NCBI GenBank assembly: GCA_024138015.1
Contig: JAMXBB010000009.1
Location: 38,895,787 to 38,959,786, forward strand
Reading direction: 5' to 3'
From: Lumnitzera littorea
Lineage: Eukaryota; Streptophyta; Magnoliopsida; Myrtales; Combretaceae
DNA: 64,000 nt
A program made the translations under genes and the position numbers. A model generated the notes under the pieces. That model was not told where the DNA came from, ran no database searches, and saw nothing but the letters and a program-made list of their open reading frames with translations. Position 1 is the first letter of the stretch. The number at the start of each line of letters is the position of its first letter. Below, piece after piece: positions 11,806 through 24,861 of this stretch.

Positions 11806-13630
11806 CACGACCCGAGAGGGTTAGTCGTAGCAATCGCCATATATCGTACAAAGAACTATAGATTGAATTCTCTTACAATTGACGACCCTATATACGATAT
11901 ACAAGGCTAAGGCTACAGCTACAACTAACAACCAAGAGTTACGTAAGTGTAAGCAATATCATTTCATAATAATAATAACAAGTTAAGAAAATATAAAACA
12001 CAATCTATTTATATAAGAGTTTATAGATAAGAAGTCTATAATACTTCTTAACTCAAACTAATATCAGTTTATTAATAATTAGATCCATAATCTAAATAAA
12101 CTATCACGAGTACACTCTGATCACGTCTTGCTCTCACATTGACCCCCTAATGTACAACTAACCTCAGGCATGCGGCGGCCTGACTGCACAAATAACTCGT
12201 CCTATGAAAGAAGACTACAAGGGTATAAGCTAATTAACTTAATGAGATAATCCCCTTAATCATACAATAATCAAGTTATATATTAATTAAATTTAATTAA
12301 ATGAATGCATGCCAATCAGTGTGCTAAACAAATACATGTAGGTGACTAGGTACTGCATGCAACTTAGATTTAACACCCTCCAAAGTCAGGGTTGGAGATA
12401 CATCGGTATAGTTAGATCTAGGTATCATACTAGAATTTATCTCATAACGAAACTCCATGTTTTGTATTTAAAAATGTAATGGTATATCTATTCTTAGTTT
12501 TATAAAAAACAAGTTCTACATATGATTGCGAGTAGGTTCATGCAGCCCTCATTCACCTCTAAACGGAGGCCTCTAGACTTGGCCCTTAGCCAGGTGGTTG
12601 GCATCTCCAATGCCTAGTAATCTTGCGGGCTACGGTAAGGTTATATCGCATATGTACACTATACGAAATCTATAACAATCAACTTACGTATGGCCTCTTG
12701 CTACCTCTATATAATGTGACGGCCGGAATTAGTTATGTGATGTATGATTATGCGTGTTTCAAGTTAACTTTTTCAAGTCGAATAAAAATAGATCTTATTA
12801 TTTAGTGATCAACAAGGTCATAAACAATTAGTTTCTAGCGAATCTACTATGCAACAATCAATACATTATCATACTTTAAAGTAAATTCATCATTAATAAA
12901 TAGTTATCATACATAAGCATAACCCAACTCCATATAAAATTCAATTATTAAACATAATTTATATTCGCTAATTATAAACACAAGTAAGTATGGGATCATT
13001 AGGAAAAAGTCACTTAGCTATAATCGACTCAAGAGTTGTAATAATCTAAAGGCAGCTTAGGGTCAAAGTTGAGATCATCTAAGAATAAGAAATATAGAAA
13101 ATTGTAAGTTTGAGAATTTAAAGCTAAACTAATATCGTAATTTGTAATGATTACTTCACTTAGTTACATGAAATTGTCGATTCGAGCTTTTTATCGAATT
13201 GTATATAATTTTTTTGTTTTAGCTCGGATCGTTATGAACTTATAGTCCATTTTGATTATTTTCGAGCGTATTTTCTCATAACAAGTTTATTGAATCGTAT
13301 ATAACTTTTTTGTTTTAGCTCGAATCGTTATGAACTTATAGTCCATTTTGATTATTTTCGAGCGTATTTTCTCATAACGAGGTTTGTTTTAGATGTTATG
13401 ACTTGCAGTTTGAACTATGATATAAAAATATCACAAAATTTATTATTTTAATTTAAAAAGTTATAAAATATTAATTTCAACTTTTTCTTAGTATATTTAT
13501 GATTTAATAATTATTTAAATCATATAGTTGATAATTTTATTATTTTAAGCTTATTTTACCCTAATTACATATTTTTACCTATTTTTGAGATTTTAGACTT
13601 ATTAATTTTTTTTTCAATTTATTATTTTCT
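11806..13630 (-). mobile_element. LTR-like block, minus orientation (TGTCACGACCCG terminus)
   Basis: Begins TGTCACGACCCGAGAGGG at about 11806. Read on the minus strand this is ...CGGGTCGTGACA, a common 3' terminus of plant Ty3/gypsy LTRs. Interior words such as CACATTGACCCCCTAATG and CTTGGCCCTTAGCCAGG look like the G-rich middle of such LTRs read backwards. No methionine-type primer site follows to the left, so it is probably a solo or truncated LTR. A 96-bp tandem repeat lies in its right part. The small open frame at 12623-12805 has no recognisable product. Confidence 0.45.
13194..13385. repeat. Tandem repeat, 96-bp period, two copies
   Basis: TCGAATTGTATATAA at 13194 is repeated as TTGAATCGTATATAA at 13290. 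TTTTTTGTTTTAGCTCG, ATCGTTATGAACTTATAGTC and TTTTCGAGCGTATTTTCTC are present in both copies. The copies differ at only a handful of positions, so the duplication is younger than most repeats here. Confidence 0.9.
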
Positions 13631-13635
13631 AATAT

Positions 13636-14165
13636 TCTACGATATACATATATATATATATATAAATACTTATATAACTATATATACAAAAATTCTTGTA
13701 ATATGAAAATACTAGATATAAATATACACACATATACCTCCTATTATACTTGTGCACATATATAATAAAGACTAAGTTTATATATACATGTACACATATA
13801 CACGCCACTTATACATATACATATATACATATATAAGAGAAAAAAATAACTTACATGTGTACATGAATATAAATATATGAAGCACATGTATATATATGTA
13901 TATATATATAGATATATAATATACGCATACTTATCATATATGAAAATAAAGATTATATACATATATACATAAATATACATATTCACATGTACATATATAT
14001 ATATATATATATATCTATGCTTAATTTGTGAAAATACTAAATACCTACTAGATGTATTCTTATTTATATATACATATATATTAATTTATCTACTCATGCA
14101 TCTATATATGTACATGTAATGAAACATATAACAAATACTTAGTATATACATGCACATACCATATA
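13636..14165. repeat. AT/AC-type simple-sequence tract
   Basis: About 530 bases built from TATATA, ATACATAT, ACACATATAC and ATGTATAT words, with pure TA runs near 13652-13664 and 13997-14014. The Tyr/Ile/Met-rich open frame at 13744-13986 is a by-product of the repeat, not a gene. Confidence 0.85.
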
Positions 14166-14640
14166 ATATACATATATACAACTAAAATAAATACACTTAC
14201 CTAAATATGTTGGTAATATCTTTAATTTTCTTCTTCTTCTTCTTCTTAATTCTCTTCGATTTTGTGTTCTTTGCTTCTTCTTTTTTTTCCTTGTTTGATT
14301 TATGTGTGTGTGTGTAATAACTTTGTTGGGTTTTTCTCTCTTTTGTTCCAAATTTTTCAGACATCCCAACATGCTAATGAAATTAGATTAAATAAGATGT
14401 AAACAAATCTAATAGATATTGGCATTAATGTAGACAAGACAACTAAAACCATTGCAATTAATTTTGTTTTGTAAAATCAACACTTGGAAAAAGAATTCCA
14501 TCACATAGGCTGTTGGCTTTTCCAGTATTTGGATGTGGCAGCAGTAGAAATTAAGCGGAAAAGAAAGAAAAGAAAAAGGAAGAAAGAAAAAGAAGAAAAA
14601 AGAAAATAAAAAAAATAATTATATGAATTTTTTTCCAAAC
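14166..14640. other. Gene-free spacer with CTT and GAAA tracts
   Basis: Contains CTTCTTCTTCTTCTTCTT near 14231-14248, a short GT run near 14303-14313 and a GAAA/AAAGA-rich stretch at 14558-14610. An open frame at 14139-14372 (minus) is Lys/Arg-rich because of the CTT repeat and is not supported as a gene. Confidence 0.5.
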
Positions 14641-17600
14641 ATAAAATAGTAAAAATAACATTTATAAATTAATTTTGGAATTTTATGTAAATTTATCAAT
14701 TTAATTGGTACCCATTACAATTATAATTTTTACGCATTATTTTAGCGTTTTCATTAAAAGCTTTATATGATTACGCAATTTAGTCGATAATTGTAATTGA
14801 CTATGATTATATCACTATTGAGCGATATTTAATTATTTTATAAGTTTAAAGTTATAATTTTAGGATTTCAATCAAGTTCGGGTTTGATTTTAGGTAATTG
14901 TGCATAAATCGGATTTAGGATTTTCGAATGCAATTTAGGTTTTCAATTAAGTTCTAGGGTTTTTATTATCAGTGTTATATTTGATTTATTAAATTTCATA
15001 AAATTTTATTGTTATTAGCTTTATCGACTTATGACATAGTTTAGGATATTCGGACTTAAATTAAAGTTCAGACTACCAATTTTTTAGGATTTATATCAAG
15101 AAACACTATCCTTAAAGTGGAATTCCCCTCCATTAACTTGAACTACTATAAGAATACAAGAAGGGCTTTTTATTGCTTTTAGTTATGAATTTTAGGAGAG
15201 AACAATTAGGAACAATATTAATTTCATTATAAATAAATATTAGGAAATTTTAGGAAAATTATTACATAAATCTACTTTTATGTGGTTAGCAAATGAGAGT
15301 TGCATCAAGGTTGTCTAGTGTTAGAGGTATGCTACCATGGGGAGTTGTTTCAATAGGGCATTACTATTGTGAAGCTCCATTGAAATGCTAAACAGTGATG
15401 CACTGTTTTCCCTTCATAAGTTGTCTAATTTTCTAAAAATATTAAATGATCAAAATTAATTTTGAGAAAATTTATCCTACGATTATTTTACATGTAGTTT
15501 CATAAAATTGTTTTGATTTTTACAAAATTGATGAAGAAACACCACTATATTCATGCAAATTTAAAGTTATTTTACATATAGTTTGGTATGATATTTTTAG
15601 TTTTTACAAAATTGATGAGGTTTATATCATTTCCTTAAGAAAGCCCCCTATTTTGATGCAAATTTAAAGTTATTCTCGAAAATCTTATTTATATTGCATC
15701 TAGCTAGTCATTCACTTATGAACTCCTAATAGCTTATACTCAATTTGTATGGAAAGAAGCTTTGATAAATTACACATTTAGTATTTATTAGATTTTTGTT
15801 TGTTATAATTGTCAAATTTGGAAATTTATAAAATAATTGGTTATTCTTGAAATAATTTGATGAATTTGACTTGTTATGATTTCTAATACTTAATAATGAC
15901 ATAAGGAGTGGTTGAATATGATCTTACAAATAAAATTGATTATTTATGTAATTTAAGGTAATTTTGAGAAATTAGTGATAAAAAAAATAATCTTGAAAAC
16001 AAATGCAATGAACTAATTTGGTATTTATAAGTGGCGGTAGTGAAAGTATACATTTTTTGAGCTTATAGTAACTTTTGTGGAATCAACCGAGTTTGTGAAC
16101 TAATTATTATGTAATAACTTGTATTATGAAATATAATTGCTTAATTGTTAATTTTGGACAAATTTAGTTATATTTGTGTTGATGATATGCTTTGAAACAA
16201 ATTATCTAATATACTACTTTGGTAATTATTGTAGGAATTCATAGTAATTAATTGAGTTTTAATTATAAATTGAGTGAAATGCAAAATTTTGATTACATAT
16301 TAGCAAAATGGTAATGAAGTGTTATTTTGTAATTTCTCAAAGTTTTTCAATTTGATATCTTAAAGAAGCCATGTAATTCTCCAAATAATAGATAAATGAT
16401 ATAGTGTATGTCAAAATAAGGGAAAAAAAAGGGGAACTTATTAACTATTAGAAATTGTTAAAATAAACCAATATCTATATACAGATGTCATGAATAATCG
16501 ATTAGAACTACTACTTTGTTGAGATTTTAACTCATTGGTGCTTGTGCTAGTACTATTGCTAGTTGTTGTACATGACTAACCATCTGTTGATGCTTGTATT
16601 TGTCTTAGTGTCTATTATGGATGAATGGAGTTGGGGATGAGTTGGTGAAGTCTGCATATTCATGTATTCTATTATGGCTTCTTGGTTTGCTTTGCTCTTG
16701 TCAGATTTTCACTTAATTTGTATCCTAAATGGGATGCTTATTTAGTATTTTGTAAATGTATGAGTGTTTACTTGGCTAGTACTATGTTATCCCTTTGTTA
16801 TCTTAGATATGAGTTATCTCTTGGTTGCTAGGATATATACTAGAAAATTGTATAACTACATTCATAGCATGACAAGAAATGACCTATGGGTAATGTTTCT
16901 TGAAAACTTGGTTCTCGGATTACAAAATGGCTTGGTTTGAAAAACTTAGTTTCACTACATCTTGATTTCACTCTTAGTTTTCTCGGTTTATCTAGAATTG
17001 AGTTGCCTAAGGTTGTTTTTTATAGTCTTGGATAATTCTCATCTATATCTCAATTGAGTAGCTAAGTGCCACTCATTTGGGATATGGTACTAGAGCATAT
17101 TACATGCATTGGCATGATATTTGCATGTTGCATCAGCATTTGTAAGTATGCTTGGATATCAATTGTGTACTTGGACAGGTTTATCTTTTATTTTATTGTT
17201 AATTTTTTTTTTTTAGTTTTATTCACTTAGCTTAAATTATGGGTTGAGGAGTTAGTTACCAAACTTCGATTATTAAAAATAAAGCTTGAAGAAAGATTCA
17301 AGATATTTGTTTGGGGGATGAGAGTGTTTACTTTCAACCTTATAAGTTTTGAGTTAGAGCTTTGAAGTAGCATCAAGAGAGATTGTTTTGGTATGTTTAA
17401 TGTATTAAGCTAAGATATAGGTATATAAAGAGTAAGTTTAGTTTGTACCAAGAAATGTAAACGAAAGCTGAATCACGTTCTGTAAACTTCCATCGAGTAC
17501 ATATATTGATGAATAAAGGGTACAAATGATACATATATTTGTGAAGATAATTAAACGTTTGTTATAGATAAAGTCTTATCTTTAATTTAGAGATGACATA

Positions 17601-17668
17601 GTGAATGTCACTTAAGTGCTATGGCCTTAATATAGGTTAAGTAGACACCTTGGGTGGTGGGGCATTAC
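14640..17668 (+). mobile_element. Long LTR-like block ending in GGGGCATTACA
   Basis: Non-coding and AT-rich, with AGGATTTCAATCAAGTTCGG and similar words near 14863, then TTCACTTAGCTTAAATTATGG near 17222. It ends AAGTAGACACCTTGGGTGG then TGGGGCATTACA at 17668, like the block ending at 10779. I infer a degraded solo LTR of the same family. The 5' boundary is a guess and more than one insertion may be merged here. Confidence 0.35.
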
Positions 17669-19929
17669 ATTGACGTTTAAACAAGTTGATAATTAAAGAA
17701 TGAACCTTGGAAAACAAAGATGGATATTTTTAAAGTTGAATGGTTTAGGAAAATGATTTGATTTATTGGAAAAAAGATAATTCTAGTTGCAAGACAAACT
17801 ACACAAGTGGAGGATCTTAAGTCTGCTTCTATGCATATAGATATTTTGTTTATGTTAAGGATATTTATGTCATTATGATTTCATCTTTTTTCGACTTATT
17901 TTATCAATAGCCTATCTTCATCACCATTCCACTACATTCTTCAGTTTCTGAGCAAACTTTTGTTTTTTATTTTTATTTTCCTCTTTTTTGATCGGTTAAG
18001 ATTGAGTTGAAAGATAAGAGAGAGAGAGAATGGAGAGCCTATCCAATAAAGGTTAAAATCGAGTTGAAAGATAAGAGAGAGAATTTGGAGAGCCTGTACG
18101 ATAATTTCTCGTTAAAGAAGATCATTATTTTGTTTCGAAGCAGATGTGTACTACAAAGCACGAATTGTGTATTAATTAAACTCAAGATTGAATCCCAATC
18201 TTACAAATGTTGTGTTCAATCTGGTCGATCTAGTAGACCTTAAAAACTTTTCATCGTAATCGTATAACCAAAGCTGATGTTTCTCATATATTTCTTGTCG
18301 GAACCCTTTTTGTTCAAAGCATAGTTAATTCTCCACAATCTTTACAATATCAATTAATATAAACCCTCTATAAAAAGAGGTTTAAAGTTAAACCTAATCC
18401 AAGCTGTTGAATGGTCATCACTTATCGAATGGCAATGACCTGTTTATTTCTTGATACAAATTGTAAATACAACTTTTAAAATGATATTGGTTAGATACAA
18501 ACAAACTTAAAATATTTCAAGTGTAATTTTATCCTTTTGTAGTTTTTGAAGAATCTAATGCACACAGCAAAGTATCGCTATTTATAATCCTTTTGGTGAT
18601 ATTTTTAGGATTTCAGCAATTTTTTGAGAGGCCTTTATCTGTACATCTTTAAGATGAACCGACTGTTGAAAAGTTTACAAATTTATTTATAACTGTTCAA
18701 TGGTTTAGGGGATGTATTTACAGTTAACCATTATATTTTTATAGGTTGTTAGAATGCAAGATCTTTCTCACTATTTCATACGTATTATTTCCCAGATAGG
18801 TAATCTATGTAGATTAAAATTACAGAAATATTCATCAAACAAGGGAAGACAACAAATCTACAAAATAATCTTTACCATACACCATAATTGTTTCTAGTTC
18901 CATATTGCAATTGAATAATGAAGCGACCCAAAATCGAGTTGCGAACATGTCGGCCTTTTTTATCACACTTCCACGGCTAAATGTCCCTATAGGGACCCAA
19001 TTACAAACGTAAATTAAGCAAAGGGTGACGCTGATTTAAGGAACCACGGACCCATAATATACAGATGAAGATTCTACTCATAGAATTATTAAATTTCACG
19101 TAATCATAGTTTAGAAGCAACGTATCTGTTAATACGTTACAATGTCATGTATGGGCCATAAGAAAACGTGGAGGAATTTGGCAATGTGTTTAAAAGACAA
19201 AAATTGATTAATTATTTTATGAGAGACTGAGACAATAATCATGGGGACATAATCATTTGGAATATACGATGACGTGGGCTAGCTTATTTTGGGACCCCTT
19301 CTGAACAAAATCATGCATGTTTCCGTATAAGGCAACTGCTTGAACAACTAGTCGAAGCAGCAGGGTTAAGATGAGCACCTGGGCCTGCCCAAGTTGTTTG
19401 TTATGAAAAAAGATTTATTGGAGTTGTTAATGGAACGTACTTTAATGAATGGTATATAAATGTTAGTAATAATAACATATAATTTTTAAAAAATTGTTAT
19501 TTATGTTTTCACTTGTTATAATTTTATTTTATACACTACTGGTTTATTTATGTGACAAATTAGTATCTAGAATTTTTCTTATTTGCTGTTTATAAATAGT
19601 CTATTGTTCTTGTCATTTGTCTTATACATAAAGTTTTACCAAAATTTTTTGTTACTCGCTAGGCCCATGAAACTATACTAGTAATTTGACTGATGTTACC
19701 CTTTATGCACTTATCCTTAAACATGTGACTATGTACCATCTTGATATGCTGCAAAAAGATGGTTTTCAAGTAAAAGAAAACGCAGAACGGAAGATAAATT
19801 AGATTTTTCAATTTCAGGAACTTTCGTTTTGCCTGGCCGAACACTGAAAAAAGTTGTAAATTGGAAGTAGTATTAGGAAAATATAAGAGTTGACAAATCT
19901 TAATATATACTCTTATAACTCATCATAGA
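17669..19929. other. Intergenic DNA, no gene seen
   Basis: Frames at 18007-18243 and 19659-19844 show no recognisable domain. Contains the palindrome GTCCCTATAGGGAC near 18983-18996 and a short tandem repeat at 18004-18117. Base composition is slightly richer in GC around 18900-19400 than in the neighbouring LTR-like blocks, and this part may be low-copy DNA. Confidence 0.45.
18004..18117. repeat. Tandem repeat, 57-bp period, two copies
   Basis: GAGTTGAAAGATAAGAGAGA starts at 18004 and again at 18061. TGGAGAGCCT follows in each copy. The copies differ by a GA-run length change and a few substitutions. Confidence 0.75.
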
Positions 19930-20680
19930 ACTTGTTGACGATCGCCCTTTGACACAAGGGTCTTGGGATCCAAGTCCACTTGAGAGGTCAACCAGTACAG
20001 TCTAGTGCTCCCTCCCTAGCATGGACGAGAATGAGCTTGACACATGCTCTAGCTCTACCTGCTTAGCTTGAGTCCAACCCTAAGCACTCTAAGAGTCTTC
20101 TCTAGCAGCCTCCGAAGCTGCACCTTCTAATAGTATTGGAGTCGATTTTGCTCAAGACAATCCTTGAGGAGTGCGCTGCTGATGTAACCAGGCTCATCCT
20201 CTTCTCCTCACCTCTTTCTTTCTCCACGTTAAATGTCGAATGACCGCCTGACATACAACCTACTTGCTAGTTGTGAGGCTATGGGGGCTACCCTTTACCA
20301 ATGGGATAGGCCCATCCCTTATGCCTCTACCAATTGGCAAAAGGGTGGAAGTCCTTTCTTGTATCGATAACACCATCTCTTCGGATTTCATACCAACCAA
20401 TCTCATCTTGTGACATATTCGAGTAGGTCAGTCCCCCTGACCTATAAATAAGAATAAAGCCACTAGATAAGGGGATCTTTAGACCTTAGAACCTCTTGGG
20501 AACTCTCGTTTACTCTCATATCTATTGAAATTCAAATACTCTCCTTACTAACTTGAGCGTTAAAGATCCCTCATTAGCTATGCCCTAAGAGGCTTTCTAT
20601 AGGTTCACCACTATGTGTGGTTGATGGACTACTAGGAGTTCATCAAGGAGTCATACTTATGATACCTATTATCGCCATTT
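19930..20680 (+). mobile_element. 5' LTR (3' part) of Tat-lineage element A
   Basis: GC-richer than its surroundings. It carries a promoter-like CCTATAAATAAGAATAAAGC at 20441-20460, followed by ACTTGAGCGTTAAAGATCC near 20550, which corresponds to the TGACTTGAGCGTCGG-type U5 motif of Tat-lineage LTRs. TTTGGTGCTCATC at about 20679 is where the primer-binding site would lie. Gag follows about 80 bases on. The start is uncertain (GTTGACGATCG near 19933 is a candidate). It shares no obvious sequence with the LTR piece at 29334, which may be a different part of the same LTR. Confidence 0.6.
20443..20450 (+). promoter_or_regulatory. LTR TATA box of element A
   Basis: TATAAATA on the coding strand of the LTR, roughly 315 bases before the presumed gag start. 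Position and sequence fit the pol II promoter of a plant LTR. Whether it is active is unknown. Confidence 0.5.
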
Positions 20681-20755
20681 GGTGCTCATCATTTATATAA
20701 AGTCATCATCATAGTTAAGAGCAAAAACACAAACCCCCATCCAATACTCCTAAGC

Positions 20756-23700
20756 GATGGTGATCAATCAACAACCACATTGCCACCATAGTAAACAGAG
20801 CTATAGCCATTGGAAATGGAGTAGATGAAGGAAATGTTCTATGAGTTGATGGAGACTAACAAAAAAGTTCTCCAAGATAATGCTAGCCTTTGACAACAAT
20901 TAGTAGCTATTTAGAAACTTAAGGGAAAAGCTAACCTTGATGATAGGATCAATACCAAAGACATATCCACCAGCTCTACCATTCAATCTAGCAAATGCCT
21001 TATGTGCTCAACTACACCTTAGCTTACAAACCCTGTGTAGCATGTGATTGTGCTTAGCTCGAGCATCATCCACTTGGGGACTTGTGGAATCAGTTGAACA
21101 CTAAGTATAGCAAGGTGTACCACTAGGGTCCACAGTTAGGCATAAGCTCGATATAGAAGCAACCTTCTTACAAACTTGATGAGCATATTTGATGTGCTTC
21201 CAACTTATGTGATCAGAAGTGTCTTAAATCCTTTTCTCAGCAATTTGGTATAGTGGCGAACAAGAGCCCATTTACCCTGGTCATATTGGAAGAAACCTTA
21301 CCACAAGGCATGCAACTTAAACACATATGATGGTGTAGGTAATCCAAGCAACCACTTAGCACATTTCCCTACAATAATAAGCTTGCATGATTTTTTTGAT
21401 GCTATCATGTGCAATGCAGTCCTAAGTACACACACTAAAGTAACTCTAGTATGGTTCAACTAGTTTCCAAGTGGCTCCATTTGCTCTTTTGATGAATATG
21501 CCACAAGATTTCAGGAATACGTCCTTAGCAATAAGGTGTTGCATAGGACTTGTCTACATTATATCATGCATGCTAGTGCCCAAACAAAACTTTGAGAGCT
21601 GACTTTGAGCACTTTAATTGCACTAAGCTTCTCACCCCCAAAGTTGAAGGTGAAACAGCCCTCCAAGCCATTATCTATGGCCTGGACCCTAATAGCAAAA
21701 TTTTTGAAGCCATAGTATTGCGACGACTAGATAGCTTCGAGGAATTCATGACTGTAATGACTGTAATTGAGCAATACATGACATAAAAAGATGCCATTTA
21801 AGCATGACTCGATAACGATTTACAACATAGCACTTCTGTAAAAGACCATCTCAGTCCTTGTGAGGATCGCTCTTCATCCTCAAAAGAACATCACGATAGG
21901 CAGAAACAAGAGTTCACTGACTACCCTAGCTATACCCTACTGAACCATCTCTTAGGCAAAGTTTTCCATGAAGTTTGTGAACGGTTGCCTCATGCCTATA
22001 TATCAGGGAACACCTAAAGCATTCTCATCAAGAAAGTTCTATAACTATTATAGTGTACGTGACAACAATACCAATGAATGTAGGCAACTTAAGAATGTGG
22101 TTGAAGGCCTTGTTCACAAGGTTGCATCAACCATCTTGTCACCGATAAGCGAAACATTTTGTGACCAACATAGTGACGTCACAACAATGAGTTAGAATAG
22201 CAACTCTAGCTACGATAAGAAAATCTACCCAATAACATAGAGAATAGGGGTGGGTAAGGATAAGTGTAAACAATCATTAGTGGTTCGAGATTGTTAGATG
22301 AGAATTGATCCCCTCAACCCCAGCACGAATTCCTCTCCATCTAACCCAAGAAGCCGAGAATAGACACCACTATTTCCTTCTCGAACAGGGACAAAGAGGG
22401 CATTGAGTACCCCTATATTGACCCTTTGGTAATCAATGCAAATATTAGGTATTTTGATATCACCAAAACATTTGTAGATTATGGTAGCTTTATAGACGTA
22501 CTCTTTTAGCTCGCCTATAAATAGATGAAGGACAAGTTAGAGGAAAAACTCTAGCCTTACAAGTAGAGCCTCACCGAATTTGGAGGGAAGACAGTCCTAG
22601 TGAAAGGATTGATTACATTACCTATTTAATTGGGTGATAATAGGTACATCACCTCACAATTGATTAACTTTGTTATTGTCGACCACTAGTCTGCTTATAG
22701 TGCTATCTTAGGGTACTTTATGCGTGCATCAACTAGAGATGTCTCATGAGGAAATTCCCCATGTCCACAGGGGTCAATATTGCATGTAGTGACGAAAAGT
22801 TATCTCGACCACTTTACTTCAATAACATCTCACATGACAAGATCATGCACATTGAGTTCACTCTCAACAGCATACAAACCTTGAAGGAGCACTAATAGAA
22901 AAAATTAAGGTCCTTCACTAAGGCGATTGCTCAATTAGACCAATCAGATATCAACTTCTCTATTCCTAGAAGAAAAAGAAGACATCACCACTTTCCTTTG
23001 TGTCAACTTTGATGTCTTTGCGATGTCCCCCGAAGAAATTCCTAGTATTGTCAACATACCCAAGGTCATCTCAAAGTCAACCCGTACATTCGAGTTGTCA
23101 ATTAGAAATGGAGGTGCTTTGCATTTAAGTGATAAGCTACAACTCAGCAAGAAGTGTAGAAGCTCTTGTGAGTTGGGTTCATAAGAGAAGAGTGCTATAC
23201 TACTTAACTTACAAATATGGTCCTCGTGAAGAAATCTAATGGAAAGTGGTGGATGTGTGTTAATCACACAGACCTTAACAAAGCTTGTCCTAAAGATTGT
23301 TGTAATCTCCCTCAAATTAGCTAGCTCGTTGATTCTACATCATGCCATGTTAGACTTAGCTTCATGTATGCTTAGTCTGGTTACAATCAAATTCAAATGG
23401 CCCTCGATGATTAAGTTCATACTTTCTTCATCACCGACCTTGGAACATATTGCTATAAAGTTATGCCCTTCGGCCTTAAGAATGATGAAGCTACACATTG
23501 AAGGTTGGTGATGATTTTCTTTAAACCCTTGCCTAGTAGTCTACATTGATTGCATAATTGTCAAGAGTAGGAGTAAAGTTGACTACATCATGAACCTACA
23601 GGAAACTTTTGACATACTATGCAAGTATCAAATGAAGTTAAATCCTTAGAAGTGTATCTTTGCCATAGGGTCTGGTAAGGTCCTAGGATTTATGGTTGCA

Positions 23701-24811
23701 AATTGTGGCATTGAGGCCAACCTCGATAAAATCCAAGCTATTTGGGATAGGAAAGCCCTATAGAAGATCAAAGACATCTAACGTCTAACGGGTAAGATAG
23801 TTGTGTTCAATTGTTACATCTTATGCAATGCTAATAAGTGTTCTAAGCAACTTCATAGCCGTATTACTACCGTGTAAGGTCTGGAAATGAGGTCTCGAAC
23901 CCTTCCTACTTATATTCCCATTTTACTTGTTTCACCTACCATATTATTTCCCCTTCTATAGCCGTACTACTTTAGAGTATGAAGCCTTGATCATAGTATG
24001 GAAATGAGGTCTCCGACCCTTTCTAAAAGCATTTAGAGGATGTTAGTTCATTCTGTTTACGATGGAATATTTTACAAAGTAGTTAGAAGCGTAACCAGTT
24101 GCAAGCATTATCAATAGAGCAGCTAAAGGTTTTGTTTTGACAACTATCCCTCATAGATTTGGGGTCCTCTATGCCATCATCATGGATAATGGCAAATAGT
24201 TCGACAGTGTACAATTTGGAAAATTCTACTATAAACATCACATCTAGCTTTGTTACACCTTAGTTGTTCACCCCTAAACCAATGTATAAGTTGAGGCCAT
24301 CAACATGATAGTCCTCAAAAGCCTAAAAAAGAGGTTTGAGCGAGTAGGCCGATAAGCTCCCAATGATTCTTTAGAGATACTGGACCACATATGAGACACT
24401 TGTGAGCGAGAATCTTTTCTGTCTCGTGTTTAGATTAGAAGTAGTGTTGCCCATAGAGTTGGAAATCTCAATGAGTAAAACTCAAAATTTTAGTGCCAGT
24501 GATAGCAAATTGGCCCTCCAAGCAAGCCTAGACACGATTAATGAACCAAAAGATGTTGTGTGAGCTTGAGTGGCCGCATACCAACAATGGATGGCCAGAT
24601 ACTATAACAAAAAGGTTAAGTACAAGGTCTTCCAACCTAAAGACCTAGTATACTGAAAGCTTGAAGCTACCAAATCCCAAGAAGGATAAGGTAAGTTATC
24701 ACCCAATTGGGAGCACCCCATGTGAGTTAAGGAGGATGTAGGCAATGACTCTTATAGGCTCCGGTTCTTAGGATGTGGAATGTTGATAATCTTAGGCCTT
24801 CTTTTCTGTAA
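20756..24811 (+). pseudogene. Tat-lineage Ty3/gypsy gag-pol remnant (element A)
   Basis: Gag starts near 20756 with a coiled-coil-like stretch (MKEMFYELMETNKKVLQDNA), then NTYDGVGNPSNHLAHFPTII, LHDFFDAIMCNAV and a C-terminal part GLDPNSKIFEAIVLRRLDSF at 21592-21786. A protease-like TFVDYGSFIDVLF lies near 22470-22506, with D-Y-G where D-[ST]-G is usual. RT begins at about 23215 (LVKKSNGKWWMCVN, DLNKACPKD, GTYCYKVMPFGLKN); YVDD is replaced by a YIDCIIVKSR reading near 23550, and KCIFAIGSGKVLGFMV follows. RNase H is nearly deleted. Integrase covers about 24080-24811 (HRFGVLYAIIMDNG, ARYYNKKVKYKVFQPKDLVY) and ends with MWNVDNLRPSFL. Dozens of stops make it dead. Gag and pol motifs match the Tat/Retand group of non-chromoviral elements. 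Confidence 0.85.
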
Positions 24812-24861
24812 AATATACTAATAATCTTAAGCCTTATTTTCCATAACATATACGAGTGCTC
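24786..24861 (+). repeat. 35-bp tandem duplication at the end of pol
   Basis: ATAATCTTAGGCCTTCTTTTC at 24786 is repeated as ATAATCTTAAGCCTTATTTTC at 24821, each followed by an ATATAC-containing tail. It overlaps the pol stop at 24809-24811. Confidence 0.7.

Noticed and set aside
13744..13986. 80-codon minus-strand frame rich in Tyr, Ile and Met
   Set aside because: Lies entirely in the TATATA/ACATAT simple-sequence tract; composition is a by-product of the repeat.
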